From Nymphaea colorata (lineage: Eukaryota; Streptophyta; Magnoliopsida; Nymphaeales; Nymphaeaceae), in NCBI RefSeq assembly GCF_008831285.2, contig NC_045138.2, positions 13,280,571 through 13,344,570 on the forward strand: DNA of 64,000 nt, given 5' to 3'. Made by a program: the position numbers and the translations under genes. Positions 1-11,521 of the stretch are shown here, piece by piece. Each line of letters opens with the position of its first letter. Position 1 is the stretch's first letter. Under the pieces are notes generated by a model, which did no database searches, was not told the origin of the DNA, and was given only the letters and a program-made list of their open reading frames with translations.

Positions 1-2184
1 AATGAGACTTGAGACTTGAGCATCTCTAGAGTGTGAGATGGACCACAAATTTTGCCATAACATCTAATTATGTTGTTAACTTGGTGTAAAATTTTTAGTA
101 GGGTTTTTGTATTTGTCAAAAGCATGTCTGAACTCTGAACTATGTTTTCTCCAATCTATGCATAATGTATAGAATTTTTGAGGTATTAAATTTTTGCACG
201 AGGGATTCTGTTATCATCCCAATGACACCAAGTGGCATCCCTAGTTTTATCCATGGCTTTGCACTTATTTAGGAAGAAAACTGTCTATCACATTTTGTCA
301 ACATTGGCAACAAGGTGATTAATTTTGACTGAAATGTGCATAAGTTGGAGGAAATGAAATGGTCATGTCTTTGAGTCACTGACAATAAACTCAAAACCTG
401 CATTATGGGATTTAATCAGATCCTATCAATCATTCCAAATACCAATGTCCATGTGCTAAACCTAGAGCATCTAGAAAGCATCTAGAGCCCATAGGTTATT
501 AGCTGCTATTACTTGGTCAACTGTGATTTCCATACCTCTATTAAACATTCAAACATCTTGGCTTTGATGCTGAAGGTTATTGAACTTAAAACTACTAAAT
601 CCTTGGATTCGGTTTTGAATGAATCACTGTTCAAATTTTGGGATCCATATTATGCAAAGAGACATTGCTATTCTTGAGATGCAATGGTCAAGGACTTGCA
701 AGTTGCAACTGTAGCTTCAATAATGAAAAAGGAGATGTTTGCTTGCAGTTAGTTCATTCTTTGTTTATGGTTTCCATAATAACCTAAATTTTTGAAAAAA
801 GACTAGCTTGTTTCCTGCGCAAAGAGTGAATGTGACTTGTATTAAAAAATTGAGGGGGGAAGGATGAGGTTGTAATAGCCTTGGAAATGTAAGAAAATTC
901 CAAAATATAGTGAATTACCATACTAGCTTTTGCGAATAAAATTTGGTTAGCCAAAGATAGGAGAAGGCCTGGTCTGATGGTCACAGAAGGAAAGGTCTGA
1001 TTTATTGATGTGTAGAAGAACTGGCTCATGTGAAGGTTCCCATTGACCTGGTTCTCATAGTAAGCATCAAGACAAGTTAAAGCCATAGGTGGAAAGAGAA
1101 ATCATATTGTGGTTTTATTTAAAAGCGTGAGTTCACAGTTTACTCTTGTCAATATCTGTTATGTATTTTATTGCCTTTGGCTAGCTATTTTTGTCATGGT
1201 TTGCAAGTGCGAGAATGTCTACTTTGCAAGTCGGAGTAATTCTATGAACCATCCAGCGGCTTTCCTTAACCTGACTGTGATGGTAGGTGCTGCATTCACC
1301 ATTGCTAGTCTTTCGTTAAGGTTGATGGAGAGTGTAATCCACAATCAGCGAATGCACAGTTATGTTTCGGTTTTCATTTTCTGACCATTTTGGAAATTGC
1401 ACCAGAGTAAGTTACTGAGAATATATACTGATATCTGCCTGCCTGGTATAGCTGAGATTGGAGCAAGGGACCTTGCCTGGCTGTTGATTTGACTTGTAGA
1501 CAGTAGGTAAGGCTGCACATGGGATCGAGTAACTTGAGCTCAGGTCGAGCTTAACTTGTTTTTCAAACTAGTCCGAGTGCATGCTCAAGCTTGGACATGT
1601 TGAGCCAATTTTGAGCTATATATACATTAGTCGCATAAACTTCCTTAAGTTTAATAAATTAATTAGGCATGTTAAGGTGTATACGAATCATCACACATTT
1701 ATGGCAAGTACTTGGTTGGTGCTACAGGCTTCATGAGTTTTACCTGAAGGGTTTTTATTTCATAGCCCAATATGCTTTTGGTGAGTAAACAAATCACTGC
1801 TTTTTATGTTCAGCTTAGCTCAAGCTTAGTCAAGCTGATTTTGAGCCATATAAAAGCTTGTCCAACCCAAGTTTGATCTGCATAACTTGACCTCGAGGCA
1901 GGCATTAAGCAATAATGTTGATCTTGAAACTATATGAATGGGCCCTTTTTCTCTTTTCTTCTTTCATGGATATAATCTCAAAGCTAGGAAATTGTATGAA
2001 AATTTTAATTTTTGGTTTTAAACGTTGTTGTGATCCTTGACAAATGGGTGGTCGTAGCAGGTGCTCATATTATTGTGCTTGTGATTCCTCTGTGTTTCTG
2101 GAATTTGTTCAGGGTATTCCTTTTGTCAAGATGGTCCCTCAAATCTGTCATGCCGCATTCTAATATGGCTGCTTTTGTGGTCAG
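1..2184. other. Non-coding or intronic stretch upstream of the helicase-like exons
   Basis: I could not support any coding exon here. The short open frames lack recognisable protein features. The stretch probably contains introns of the helicase-like gene that continues at 2185, because the first recognisable exon opens with an acceptor and has no start codon. Positions 1502-1905 carry a diverged AGCTT/CGAGC-rich dispersed repeat that recurs inside the VPS33 gene. Confidence 0.4.
1502..1905. repeat. Dispersed AGCTT/CGAGC-rich repeat, copy 1
   Basis: It opens with AGTAGGTAAGGCTGC and goes on with many short AGCTT, TCGAG and AAGCTT words. A second copy with the same opening (AGTAGGTAGGCTGC) and the same motif style lies at 43552-43910. 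Both look like members of a short non-autonomous repeat family. Ends and target duplications are not resolved. Confidence 0.45.
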
Positions 2185-2975
2185 GCAATTGGTCTCTTGA
2201 AAGAACTACAGGCAAATCAGCTACCATTTCCCAGACATTGTGTGTATATAGCTCGAATAGCTAGCGAGGAGCATGCCTTAGTTACATCACTCAGACGAGA
2301 AGGTTATTCCATCTCAAGTGTTTCTGATATTGTTTTGCGACAGAAAAGTTTCAGTCATATAAATCAGCATAGGTAATCGTGGATCATTTTCTATTCTGGC
2401 TTCTCATTAAACATTTCTGAAACTGTGTACTTACATATTGGTCGCTTTAGTTTTATAGTCTTTTTTAATCTCCTGTACTGGACTTGCTGATGCATCAATG
2501 ATTAACTTTCCGTGCCATGCATCTATTATTGTGCTTGGTTATACTCACCTACCAAATCATTTTAACCTTGAATGTGCAATTGATGATCAGACATAGCTAG
2601 GAATTTAGTTCATTTTTTGTCTATCCTATTACTTCTTTTCAAAATGAAACTTAATTTTAATTTTCTAATTTGTATACGTGCAGTGATAGGGCAATTGCTG
2701 TATCGGTGGTGACTAAAGAAGAGATCTGTAAGGTGGATGTTGGAGAATTAGAGACAATTGTCTTTGTTAATTTGCCAACTTCCATCGATGAATATACACA
2801 AGTTCTTGCTGGAATGGCACGGCATTCAGTGCAGGGGGTCCTACACAGTTTCTACAGCAAAGCTGATGCATCCCTTGCCGGGCCACTGATAAATGTGTTG
2901 GAACAGTGTCAACAAGTAGTGCCTGAATCCCTCAGGCTTCTTGCAGATGCCCACTCTGAAGTCGGTCCCGCGTAA
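2185..2975 (+). CDS. C-terminal exons of a degenerate DEAD-box RNA-helicase-like protein (5' part not found)
   Basis: Two exons join in frame: 2185-2372 (after a CAG acceptor, ending at a GTAATC donor) and 2684-2975 (after GTGCAG, ending in TAA). They encode the last 159 residues. An in-frame stop just upstream of 2185 supports that acceptor. The protein aligns by eye with the second RecA domain of DEAD-box helicases. HCVYIARI followed by LRREGYSISSV matches the motif IV region. TIVFVNLPTSIDEY matches the segment before motif VI. SFYSKADASLAGPLINVLEQ and QVVPESL match the usual C-terminal end. The normal motif VI (HRIGRTGR-like) is replaced by QVLAGMAR, and motif V is not recognisable, so ATP hydrolysis through this domain is doubtful. 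It may be a non-catalytic helicase relative. The alternative is decay, but both exons are open and the splice sites are good. Earlier exons are either further upstream or unrecognised. Confidence 0.6.
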
Positions 2976-3211
2976 CTCTTCAAGGGTGGGTTGTTGGTTT
3001 GGTCTTCGTGTTGGAGAGGGCAGCCTGGGTGGATCATAATCATGCCTTTAATGTTCTGCACGGATTTTGGTCAGATGACCGTGTCGACCCAAGTTGGTGG
3101 ATATGCAAGTCCCAACTTGTTCTAGCTCTTACGGGTAATGCCCATGTTAACGTTTATCAATATACTAAATATGTAGCGTTGATTGATTGATTGGTCAAGC
3201 TTAGCCTCGAC

Positions 3212-3279
3212 GACCAAGTTTCTATAAAATGCCATCATGTCATAACCTCTCATGGTGACCAAGTTTCTATAAAATGCCA
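3212..3279. repeat. Short tandem duplication, period 45 bp
   Basis: The 23-bp word beginning GACCAAGTTTCTATAAAATG occurs at 3212 and again at 3257. It lies shortly downstream of the helicase-like stop codon, in the likely 3' UTR or flank. Confidence 0.7.
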
Positions 3280-5541
3280 CTCATTTGACCGCTTACTTCC
3301 CTCCCCTCTCTCTTATTTATTTGTTGCTCTTTTAGATCGTTACTTTTTCTCTTTATGTCGGTGATCTGAGGCGCTTTGTTTACTTGGCACGTTTAATCTT
3401 GGAGGGATGCTGTTGTTGGTTGCCGTAGCTGTATAGCATATAGCAAGTAAAATTAAACCAGAGAATGAACTGGCCACATGTTTAAACGTTTTTCTGGGGT
3501 TCTGAGGATCTCGTATCAGTGCTGTATGAAATCCACTGTTCAAGCAATCATTGGATTTTAGCAGTAGGCAGCGGGGAGATTCACTGTGCTTTAAAACCGA
3601 AAGTGAGGTACCCACTTATCTGCCCAATTGATTTTACTGTTGGATGGTCTGAGGTCATGTTGAAAGAGGATTTAACCAAGGTGAGATGTTGATCAGCTTC
3701 AGTGAAACCTGATGAAATGCATAGAAATTAAATGAAGGCATTTGAATTCTAGAGTAGGAGATGGTCTGTCCGAATCAAAACAATTTTTATTTAGCATATA
3801 TTTAGAATTGCTTGTTCATTGATGAGCAGGAGGAGTATGTCGTCCTATCCTCAAACCAGAGGGCTGAAACCCTCACCCTTCCCTCCACCCTACTAGAATC
3901 CATGACCTGCTCTTGGTGATCCATTCCTAGTGTGCTTTAACTTAATTGGTAGTTACTCTTTTACTGCATAGGGGGTTGACACTACCGATGTTTGAACATG
4001 AAACTAGCTGCCTACCAACTCAAACCATTGTAATGACCCTCTTGGTGGATAAAATCACGTTATACTAGATATGACTCAAGCACCATTATTGGAAGAGAAG
4101 AGAAAGGAAAGGAACAGGAACAGTTTCCATGTTTGCATATTTCCCTAAGGACTCTCTTCATCTCTTAAGCAGGAAAACATGGGCTGTGATGGGCTGAAGC
4201 ATTTTAGCTAGCCCGTTACCAGGACTATCTTTCGAGAAAGACAAACGCCCCTCCTCTCTACGCATCGTGTTGGAAAGCCGACCAGACCCACCATTAAATC
4301 TATTGGTTATATAGTCTAGAAAGATGACAATTCCATTCAAAAGCTTCAGCAAGTTGAAGGTACGAGTGCGTCCTGAAAGAAGGGAACTCATCATGCGCTG
4401 AAAAGCAGAATGACATCTTGAGTGCAGGGAAGCAAACGTAAGTCTTCGGTGAGAACTAAAAGCAAGGAAGAAAGAAGAAAGAAATCGAGGATAAGCCATA
4501 AATGACCTCGAGTGAAAATGAAGGATAGATGGGAGCAATCTATGGATCGTGCGTTCTTCTCTTGAAGCAATAATGAATGCTAAAGAGCGGGCAGGGTGCT
4601 GGAGTGCTCTATAGGTCAGAGTATGTTGAAGGGCTTCGTCATGATTCGGTAGATGGGGGTTGGCTGGGTTCACGTTAGCTACAGGTTGCAGCTTGGCCTA
4701 TCAATTTGTCATTTGGGTGCCCGCAGCTAATTCTGCATCTGTGGTGAAAGGGGAAGGAATGAAGACCTTTCATCTCATATCGGACTCGATTCATATCTGA
4801 TTTAATTGGATTTTCCTCAATCTCTGCCAAACTCGATCCCGGAATTTGAGACTTTGAAACCGAATTTGGATGTAAAATGGTAAGAACGAGCTTCGCTTCA
4901 GATTCAGATTACAACTCTAATCATCTGGCCGTACCAGCTTCAGACCCATTCATGTGGAAAAAGGGATGCCCCTCTGCTGTCTGAAGAGATCAAGAGCTCG
5001 ATTACGACTACTTAGCTGCCAGCCCTCCTTCAGAGCAGATCATTCTCCTTGCCGGATGAAGATGACATCCCCAAGTAATCATCCGGCCTAATGCGCCCCT
5101 TCTTTTCTTTTGTCCCCTTTCCTGCAGGGAATCATCAAATCTAGGTAGCTCTGATTTTTTCATTTTAACCTTTCATATTGGCCTTTAAATAAATCTTGAA
5201 AAACTTATAAAAACCGCTCAATTATTGAGCTTACTACAAGAAGCGGCTTAACCTTTCTATTGGGCAATTTTCATTCACGCCACGTACAGCTGCAGCATGG
5301 TTAAAGAAGAGTTGAATAAAGAAAGTGACAAGTTTGCGTTTATGAAATCAAAATTAAGTTCGTTCAATTCAGTTGTCTTAAGGCGGTAGGGCGCGGCATC
5401 TAAGCTGAAGGGTGCACCGTTGCTATCGCTGACACCGACGCAGCTCAGGACTCCGGAGGCAGGGAGAATGGGGGGGGGCTTCGGGCCTTTTTCGGGCGGT
5501 GGGATTAATACCCCTTGCTCACCCAGAAGTTCTTTCAATTC

Positions 5542-5626
5542 AGCAAGCGCGCACCTTCATCTCTCTCTCTCTAACACTAGTTAGGGGGGAGAGATTACGT
5601 TAGAGATATATGAAGGTGCTATTGCT
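5542..5626. repeat. Imperfect inverted repeat or hairpin
   Basis: The left arm contains GCACCTTCAT followed by a CT run and CTAAC (about 5551-5574). The right arm contains GTTAGAGATATATGAAGGTGC-like sequence (about 5599-5619), which is its near reverse complement. The outer flanks AGCAA and TTGCT also pair. The loop is roughly 25 bases. It could be a MITE remnant or a foldback; a small-RNA precursor is possible but unsupported. Confidence 0.5.
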
Positions 5627-6441
5627 GTATAGGTTGCGGAAGGAGCTCGACTAAGAGGTGCATCCCATATAATTGGTGTGGATTTGAACCCTGACAAGCA
5701 TGAGATCGGTGAGGGGTTTACCGTTAATTTTTGCCTCTTTTATTACAATTACATCTCTGAATTCAATGTCCAAATGTGTTTAAAATGTGCACATCATGAG
5801 AACGAGCTAACTCTGAGTTTTGCTCATTAATTATGCTGAACACTAGTGGGTTCCTCTGGATCAGTGCGGAATGAGTTGGATGCAGATTTGATCTCCGACC
5901 AAACTGCATGCTTCGGAATTGTAGGGTATGGAAAAAGTTGAACACCCTATTAAGAACTTAGTTCAGATTTGGATTTAAGAAACGACATATAATGGGATTC
6001 AGATTTAGTGTAGTTTTAAATAAGTAGCCAATCGGATTTGGATTTGAATTCAGCTTCAAATAAACATTCAGCGCTCGAGCTCGGCTTGTGCATCCTGGAA
6101 CTGCTGTGACCACTCGCATTGTTAATTCGATCTGGATTATGGATTTGAAATGGTGTGATCTGACTTGGATTATGGATATGAAATTGCAGGAAAGAAATTT
6201 GGAATCACGGATTTCATCAATCCAAGAGAGTGTGGTGATAAATCCTTGTGCCAGGTTTGCATCAACTTGCTTTCATGACTCGAAAACTAATTTAGGAAGA
6301 TGCTACGGGTCCACAGGACCACTTTTATTTGGATACGTAATGTTCTTGTTTAAATTGTAAAAACTAAAAGAAACAGAAAGGTGCAGGTGGTGAAGGAGTT
6401 AACAGGAGGGGGCGCAGACTATTGTTTTGAGTGCGTGGGCC

Positions 6442-6536
6442 TCAGAAGCCTACAGCAGTAGTCGTCCGGTAGTCCTTCTCCCTCCCTCATGTCAGAAGCC
6501 TACAGCAGTAGTCGTCCGGTAGTCCTTCTCCCTCCC
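6442..6536. repeat. Direct tandem duplication, period 50 bp
   Basis: A 44-45-bp segment beginning TCAGAAGCCTACAGCAGTAG starts at 6442 and is repeated, essentially identically, from 6492. Near-perfect identity suggests a recent duplication. It overlaps no supported gene. Confidence 0.85.
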
Positions 6537-8057
6537 CATGATTGAATTCGTGCGACTTTTGCTTTGCATTTTACTGAATATATATATTGGATTCGTGTAG
6601 GGACGGGGGAAGACGGTCATATTGAGGGTGGAGATGAACCGTGCACCATTCCGCAGAGTTGCTGCAAGGTCGGACCGTCGTTGGCTCATTGTTCGGAGGT
6701 GTCAAACCCAAGACTGATATCCCAAATTTTGCACGCCTCCACAAGCGCAAGGTTCCCTCTCTCTCATACACGCGCCTTTACAAAGTTTTCTTCAAAAATA
6801 TAGTTCTCTACAGATGAACGCATGGTATTTAATGCTCATCTTGCATTCTAAATCAAAAACATGAACCTTAGATTGATTCATATACTTGCAGAGCGTATCT
6901 GCATACTTTTAACGCATTTCGCTTGTGTGCGTATAGTGTATCTTCCTTCAAACAACAGTCATCCAACCTCTACAAACAATAGTGCGCTTAAATATGTTAT
7001 GGATGTTGTATGAGACAGTGCCATTTGTGTTGACATGACTCGAAGAAGGAGCATGTGTACGGGTTGACAACATAGCTTGGAAATTTGAGACTTAATGATT
7101 GTCAGAGATGTTTCAGACTTTACTAAGGAAAAATACAAACTGTGACAGAAACGTATGAAGAAACAAGGAATGGACTATAGGCAAAACACCTGATAGGCAA
7201 GTATCCGCGTGGTGACAGGTGCGTCAATCAGACGAACGGACTAGACTCAGTTGAAAAGAAATGAAGGGAATGGTTGCTGAACTTCTCTCACTCGGAGCAA
7301 AGTCACTAAGGACAGTGACGATTTTGGTGGTGGGAGAATGTTGCCGGCCGACTGTGTCTGGCCCGGCCAATCCAGTAGAAGGATATGTTGCTTGGCCAGC
7401 TTAGGCATAGCTCAGGAAGCATGGGGGATTCAATCGGACGCTGAGTCAAACAGAAAGCAATGCACATGTAATGTGCAGCGCAGTGGTGTAGAAACAAAGC
7501 GTATAAATGCATCATGGTCAACAGTATATTTGCAAGTGCAAGTCCATCGTTGGGGAATTAAGTGGGTTCCCCACGTGTAGCGTTTGGATGCGCAAGGGGG
7601 TGCGCGTGGGTTAGGAGAAATTCCCTCAATGGACGCATAACCGCGTATAGTCACGCGGGGGTGGACAAGTTAATGCTCACTATCGAGTAGGGCGATGGTC
7701 GACCGCCTTACTTAATGACATATAGTCGTCAACTGGCTTCGGCTGGAGACTTCCTCTCAAAGGAAATTTACCCCCGCCCAGATTTCGTATGGAAGTAGAT
7801 AGACACTTGAAGAAATGACGAAGTTCTGACAAAGCTTCATGGCCATGGCTTGCTGATGGTCTACAATGGAATAAACCTTAGTGATGGTGTGCCGAGTGCG
7901 TAGCACTCCTCATCTAGTCCAGAGTCCCAAAAGATTAATGAACGCTTCCGCAAACTTAAGAGAGAGTCGTGCTGGCCGAAGGCTTTGGGGAAACCTTCGA
8001 CGCCGCGCGGGCCGAGTAAGACTTGAAAAAGTTGGCCCGTGACACTACCTCTACCTC

Positions 8058-8067
8058 TATAAATAAA
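8058..8067 (+). promoter_or_regulatory. TATA-like element in a possible LTR remnant
   Basis: TATAAATAAA lies in a compact segment that resembles the U3/R part of a plant LTR (about 7570-8190). No coding sequence follows on this strand until the U2AF35 pseudogene 1.1 kb downstream. The link to an LTR is an inference. Confidence 0.3.
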
Positions 8068-8856
8068 ACATAGGAAACAACACCCATGCTGTGGAGTGTA
8101 AGTGGGAGGAAGAACTCATATAATAACGTAATTCCATTGGTGAATAAAATAAAATTGGAAAATATATTAGCTCGTGGGTTCGTCCTAAATTTAATTCCTC
8201 TTGTCGAGATAATTTTTTAACTTACATTTTCTCAATTTAAAGACGGCCTTTAGGAGAAGCAGGCATTCCTTCAGACAATTATTCATGGAGATCAACTGGG
8301 AGACCTTGTTCCCCATCGCCATCTTCCTGAGCAAGCCCATCGATGCTGTTGGTAGCGATATGCTTCGATCGAATGTACTTGGCAATTCATTCTTCACCTG
8401 CAATGCAAACCAATTTGGTAGTCATCGAAGAGCATTTAACTAGCAGTTGATTTTTCGAATGAGCGACGGTCAATCATTCTCAAAGGACAAGTTAAATGGT
8501 ATAGCCTATTGCTTGGTCTGGTGTATTAGATTGGAGGGCCGCCTATTCAACTTTTGGCAGTCCATTCTCTTCACTCGCTTCGTGTTTGTATGATAAAGCA
8601 AATGCAAGAAACAGCATCCAATTTATTCGTCAGTGCACTTCCATCGATGGGTAGGTTCGGCCATGGCGACTCACTCATAGAATGACTAGTGGAGAGTTCC
8701 TTGAAAAAGCGGATGCCATGACCAAGTTGCTTCCCGCTTCACATTTCGAAGTTCCTCGGCTACCACCACAAGCATTGAATGATTAAAACTTGAAGAGAAG
8801 AAGACACCTGGGGGCCTGAGGCGAAGACGCATTGAAAAAGAAGTTTGAAAAGCGAT

Positions 8857-8860
8857 AAAA
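8857..8860 (-). terminator. Pol III T-run terminator of tRNA-Leu
   Basis: On the minus strand, TTTT occurs about 10 bases after the discriminator base of the tRNA. This is the usual RNA polymerase III stop signal. Confidence 0.6.
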
Positions 8861-8870
8861 GTAGATATGA

Positions 8871-8953
8871 TGCTGGCTGTGGGGTTCGAACCCACGCGCA
8901 CTTGAGTGCAGAAGATCTTAAGTCTTCCCCCTTAACCACTCGGGCAAACCAGC
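8871..8953 (-). tRNA. tRNA-Leu (anticodon UAA)
   Basis: Read on the minus strand, the 83-nt gene folds as a class II tRNA. The acceptor arm GCTGGTT pairs with AGCCAGC (one G-T pair), followed by discriminator A. The D region reads GCCCGAGTGGTTAAGG. The anticodon stem GAAGA/TCTTC encloses loop CTTAAGA, giving anticodon TAA for leucine UUA codons. The long variable arm (GCACT/AGTGC) is typical of tRNA-Leu. The T arm holds GGTTCGAACCC, which also serves as the B box. There is no intron and no encoded CCA, as expected for a nuclear eukaryotic tRNA. A T-run lies just downstream. The gene is isolated from its protein-coding neighbours. Confidence 0.95.
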
Positions 8954-9223
8954 TTCTTGTGATGCCATTCATATAGTCAATAAATTCATAAAGTTTACAA
9001 TTTTACTTGCATACTTAAAGCCCAAGTTGCCCTCTAAACATTTGCCTTCTTCTTCCTCTACCCTACGCCGTCCCTCTGTGTCTGTCGTCGCTTTGGTGTT
9101 CTTATGCACGGAATACGGGAAAGGGGAAAAAAATGCGGCAAGAGGGGGAAAGCCTTTTTAGTTTTTGCTCTAGAGCCGGTGAGGTTGTGCTGTCAGGTTG
9201 TATGAGGAGCAGGAAGGAGGGGA

Positions 9224-11521
9224 ATGGCGGAGCATCTGGCGTCCATCTTCGGATGAGAGAAAGACAGGGTGAACTGCTCCTTCTATTTTAAGATCGGGGC
9301 TTGGCGGCACGGGGGCCGCTGCTCCCGCCTACACACGAAGCCTAGCCTCAGTCCCACACTCCTCTTCTCCAATATGTACCAAAGGCCGACATGATCAACC
9401 CCGGCGTCGACCTCCAGGGCCAGGCGATTGACCCTCGCAAAATCCAGGAACATTTTGCGGTTTCTCTCTCTCTCTCAGTTGTTTCGTCGCATATGACCTA
9501 CCTGCTGTGTTTTCTTATGAATTTTTTGTTGAAATTTTCACATTGTATCGCTTTTCTTACTTTTTCTCTCTTCTAAAGGCATGTCGCATTTCTAAGGTTT
9601 TTATCAGTTACCAGGCTTGCTTGAATATTTGTGTTAGTTTTGCCTGTCTCTGTTGCTTCTGTTTGCCCCCAGAGAGAGAGAGAGCCTCGTTTTGATAGGA
9701 GCTTTAGCAGTCATGGTGATGGTCGATAGTCAAACCTTGGAGAACAAAATCGAGGAGATTTTTCATGTCCACGATCTAGAAGGGTAAAAATCCGTTTTTG
9801 GAAGCACAGGAGGAAAGAGTTTTCTAATATGAGGTTGACATGACAAAGGAAGGGAAGATTGTTACAGGTCTAATATGAGGAGTCTATCATGAGAGTTGAT
9901 CTGGATACGACAGCTTTTCAGCCATTGTTCCCCACACGGATTGTAGCTGGGCTATGTCAGCAGATGGACGGAGAATTTGTATGTAGGATTTGGAATGCGG
10001 ATCTACTGAGGTCTCTTCCTTTCCTCAGGTTGCATTGTTGTTGATAAACCACTAAAAGAGAAGAGTGCGCATAGGATCTTGCATTGAACCATATCCAATA
10101 TGATAAAAATATTACAATAAAAATATGAAACAGCTGATAGAGGTTAGCCAGAAAATTGAGTAAGGGATGCTGGTCATTAAATCCTTCCTTGAACCAACAG
10201 GACATTTTTCTTGGGTTCAGAAACCAGCCGTTTCTGCAGAAATGCTCTGTATTTGTTCAGGTAACCCGGCTGTTTTATCGTCATTTTTATGCTTGGAATA
10301 ACAAACTACATCAGAAGGTACAGATCTCGGTTTCCTGGTTTTGGGCCAGCCTTTGGTTTCATTTACGGCTAAACTGAATGGACAATATAGAAATCATGTA
10401 GCATATCTCTTTGCTGCTCGTTCCTTTATGGGCAATTGATTTGTATATGTCCTGCTGTTCCCACAGTTTTATTGTGACATACTCAAGAAAAAAAGACCTT
10501 TGTTTTCCCTATTCTTACTGTTCAGGATTTTTTTGAGGATTTGTTTGAGGAGCTAAGCAAGTATGGTGCGATTGAAAGTTTGAAAGTATGCGATAATGCG
10601 ACAACTTGGCTGGTCACATGGTAAAGCTGTTTGCCCTTAAAGATTCTCTAGAAAATAAAAGCTCTCAGATTCACCCTAACAAATTGTTAACTCTGGAACT
10701 TTACACAGGTTGGCAAAGTGTATGTTCGGTTTAGAGAAGAGGAGCCTGCTGCAAACACAATGAGAAATCTCGCAGGCAGATATTATGCAGGTCTCCTGTT
10801 GTGGTATTTGCCTTTTGTTTCTGTCTTTCAGATTTATTACTCGTTACCGTGAATGTTTCCCCGTGCTAACTTTGTCCTTTTATTGTGGCTGTAACTTAAG
10901 TGTTCAGGTTGTCCAATTATTGTGGACTTCTCTCCAGTGACCGACTCTCGTGAAGCTACTTGTTGGCAGTACGATGAAAATACCTGTAATAGGGGTGGAT
11001 ATTGCAATTTTATGCACTTAAAGAAGATTAGCAGGTGAAACTATAAGTACTCTCATGTTCTGTATGTATCAGTAACTTCCGTTGATTCTTGAATATCAAT
11101 ATAATTATAACTAATTTCAGAGACCTAAGGCGAAAACTGTTTGGGTGCTATTGGAGCTGTTATAGTGACAGCCGTACTAGGAGACGAAGTCAGGCACCAA
11201 ACCTATGAAGAACGGTCTCATAGTATCTGCGGCCATGGATGAAGATATGATGGCAAGGACTACTATCATGAGGACGGGCAGAAAAGAAAGGAGCCGCAGC
11301 CCTGCCTACAGAAGAGGGAGTGGCAGGCGGCCCTGGTGGGAGGAACAACAGGTGCCCAGAAAGGGAAGGCAGCACTGAGGGAAGGGCCAAAATTGAACAG
11401 TGGAACAGGGAAAGAGAAAGGCTGCCGCTAGAAATGACCACAACTACAACCCTGACAATGTCATAAATATGACGGACAGCAGTACCATGAGCAACTGCCA
11501 GCAGGATGTGGTGGCTACTAG
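9224..11521 (+). pseudogene. U2AF35: U2AF35 (U2 auxiliary factor small subunit) pseudogene with retained introns
   Basis: The intact family binds the 3' splice-site AG in the nucleus as the small subunit of U2AF. Here homology starts at ATG 9224 (MAEHLASIFG) and runs through exons 9224-9459, 10526-10620, 10709-10790, 10908-11034 and from 11121, all with GT-AG borders. Recognisable blocks are [63 protein letters not shown] (second CCCH finger, intact), ISR-DLRRKLFG, an RS-like tail and the C-terminal YHEQLPAGCGGY with TAG at 11519-11521. Lesions: TGA at 9254-9256 (codon 11); a Trp replacing the second Cys of the first CCCH finger at 9302-9304; about 1 bp lost near 9386-9390; a short insertion near 10592-10603 that shifts frame; and further frame breaks and stops in the RS tail (for example TGA at 11205-11207). 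Retained introns mark a duplicated rather than retrotransposed copy. It cannot encode a full U2AF35. Confidence 0.9.

Larger units (their letters stand above)
2976..8870. other. Intergenic region, no gene supported
   Basis: I found no exon with recognisable protein features. The longest open frame is 4158-4673 (-), 171 codons, rich in Arg, Ser and Leu and of no known family; it is probably chance or decayed. Positions 5275-5538 (-) hold an 87-codon proline-rich frame, also unassigned. A hairpin sits at 5542-5626 and a direct duplication at 6442-6536. Around 7570-8190 the sequence resembles part of an LTR: a TATAAATAAA element at 8058-8067 is followed by AT-rich, polyadenylation-like sequence. 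No partner LTR or primer-binding site was identified. Confidence 0.5.

Noticed and set aside
5660-5700. GGATTTGAACCC word resembling a tRNA T-loop
   Set aside because: The flanks do not form a T stem, acceptor arm or anticodon arm.
9391-9576. 61-codon plus-strand frame beginning [11 protein letters not shown]
   Set aside because: It is an internal piece of the U2AF35 pseudogene after a 1-bp loss, running into the intron; not a separate gene.
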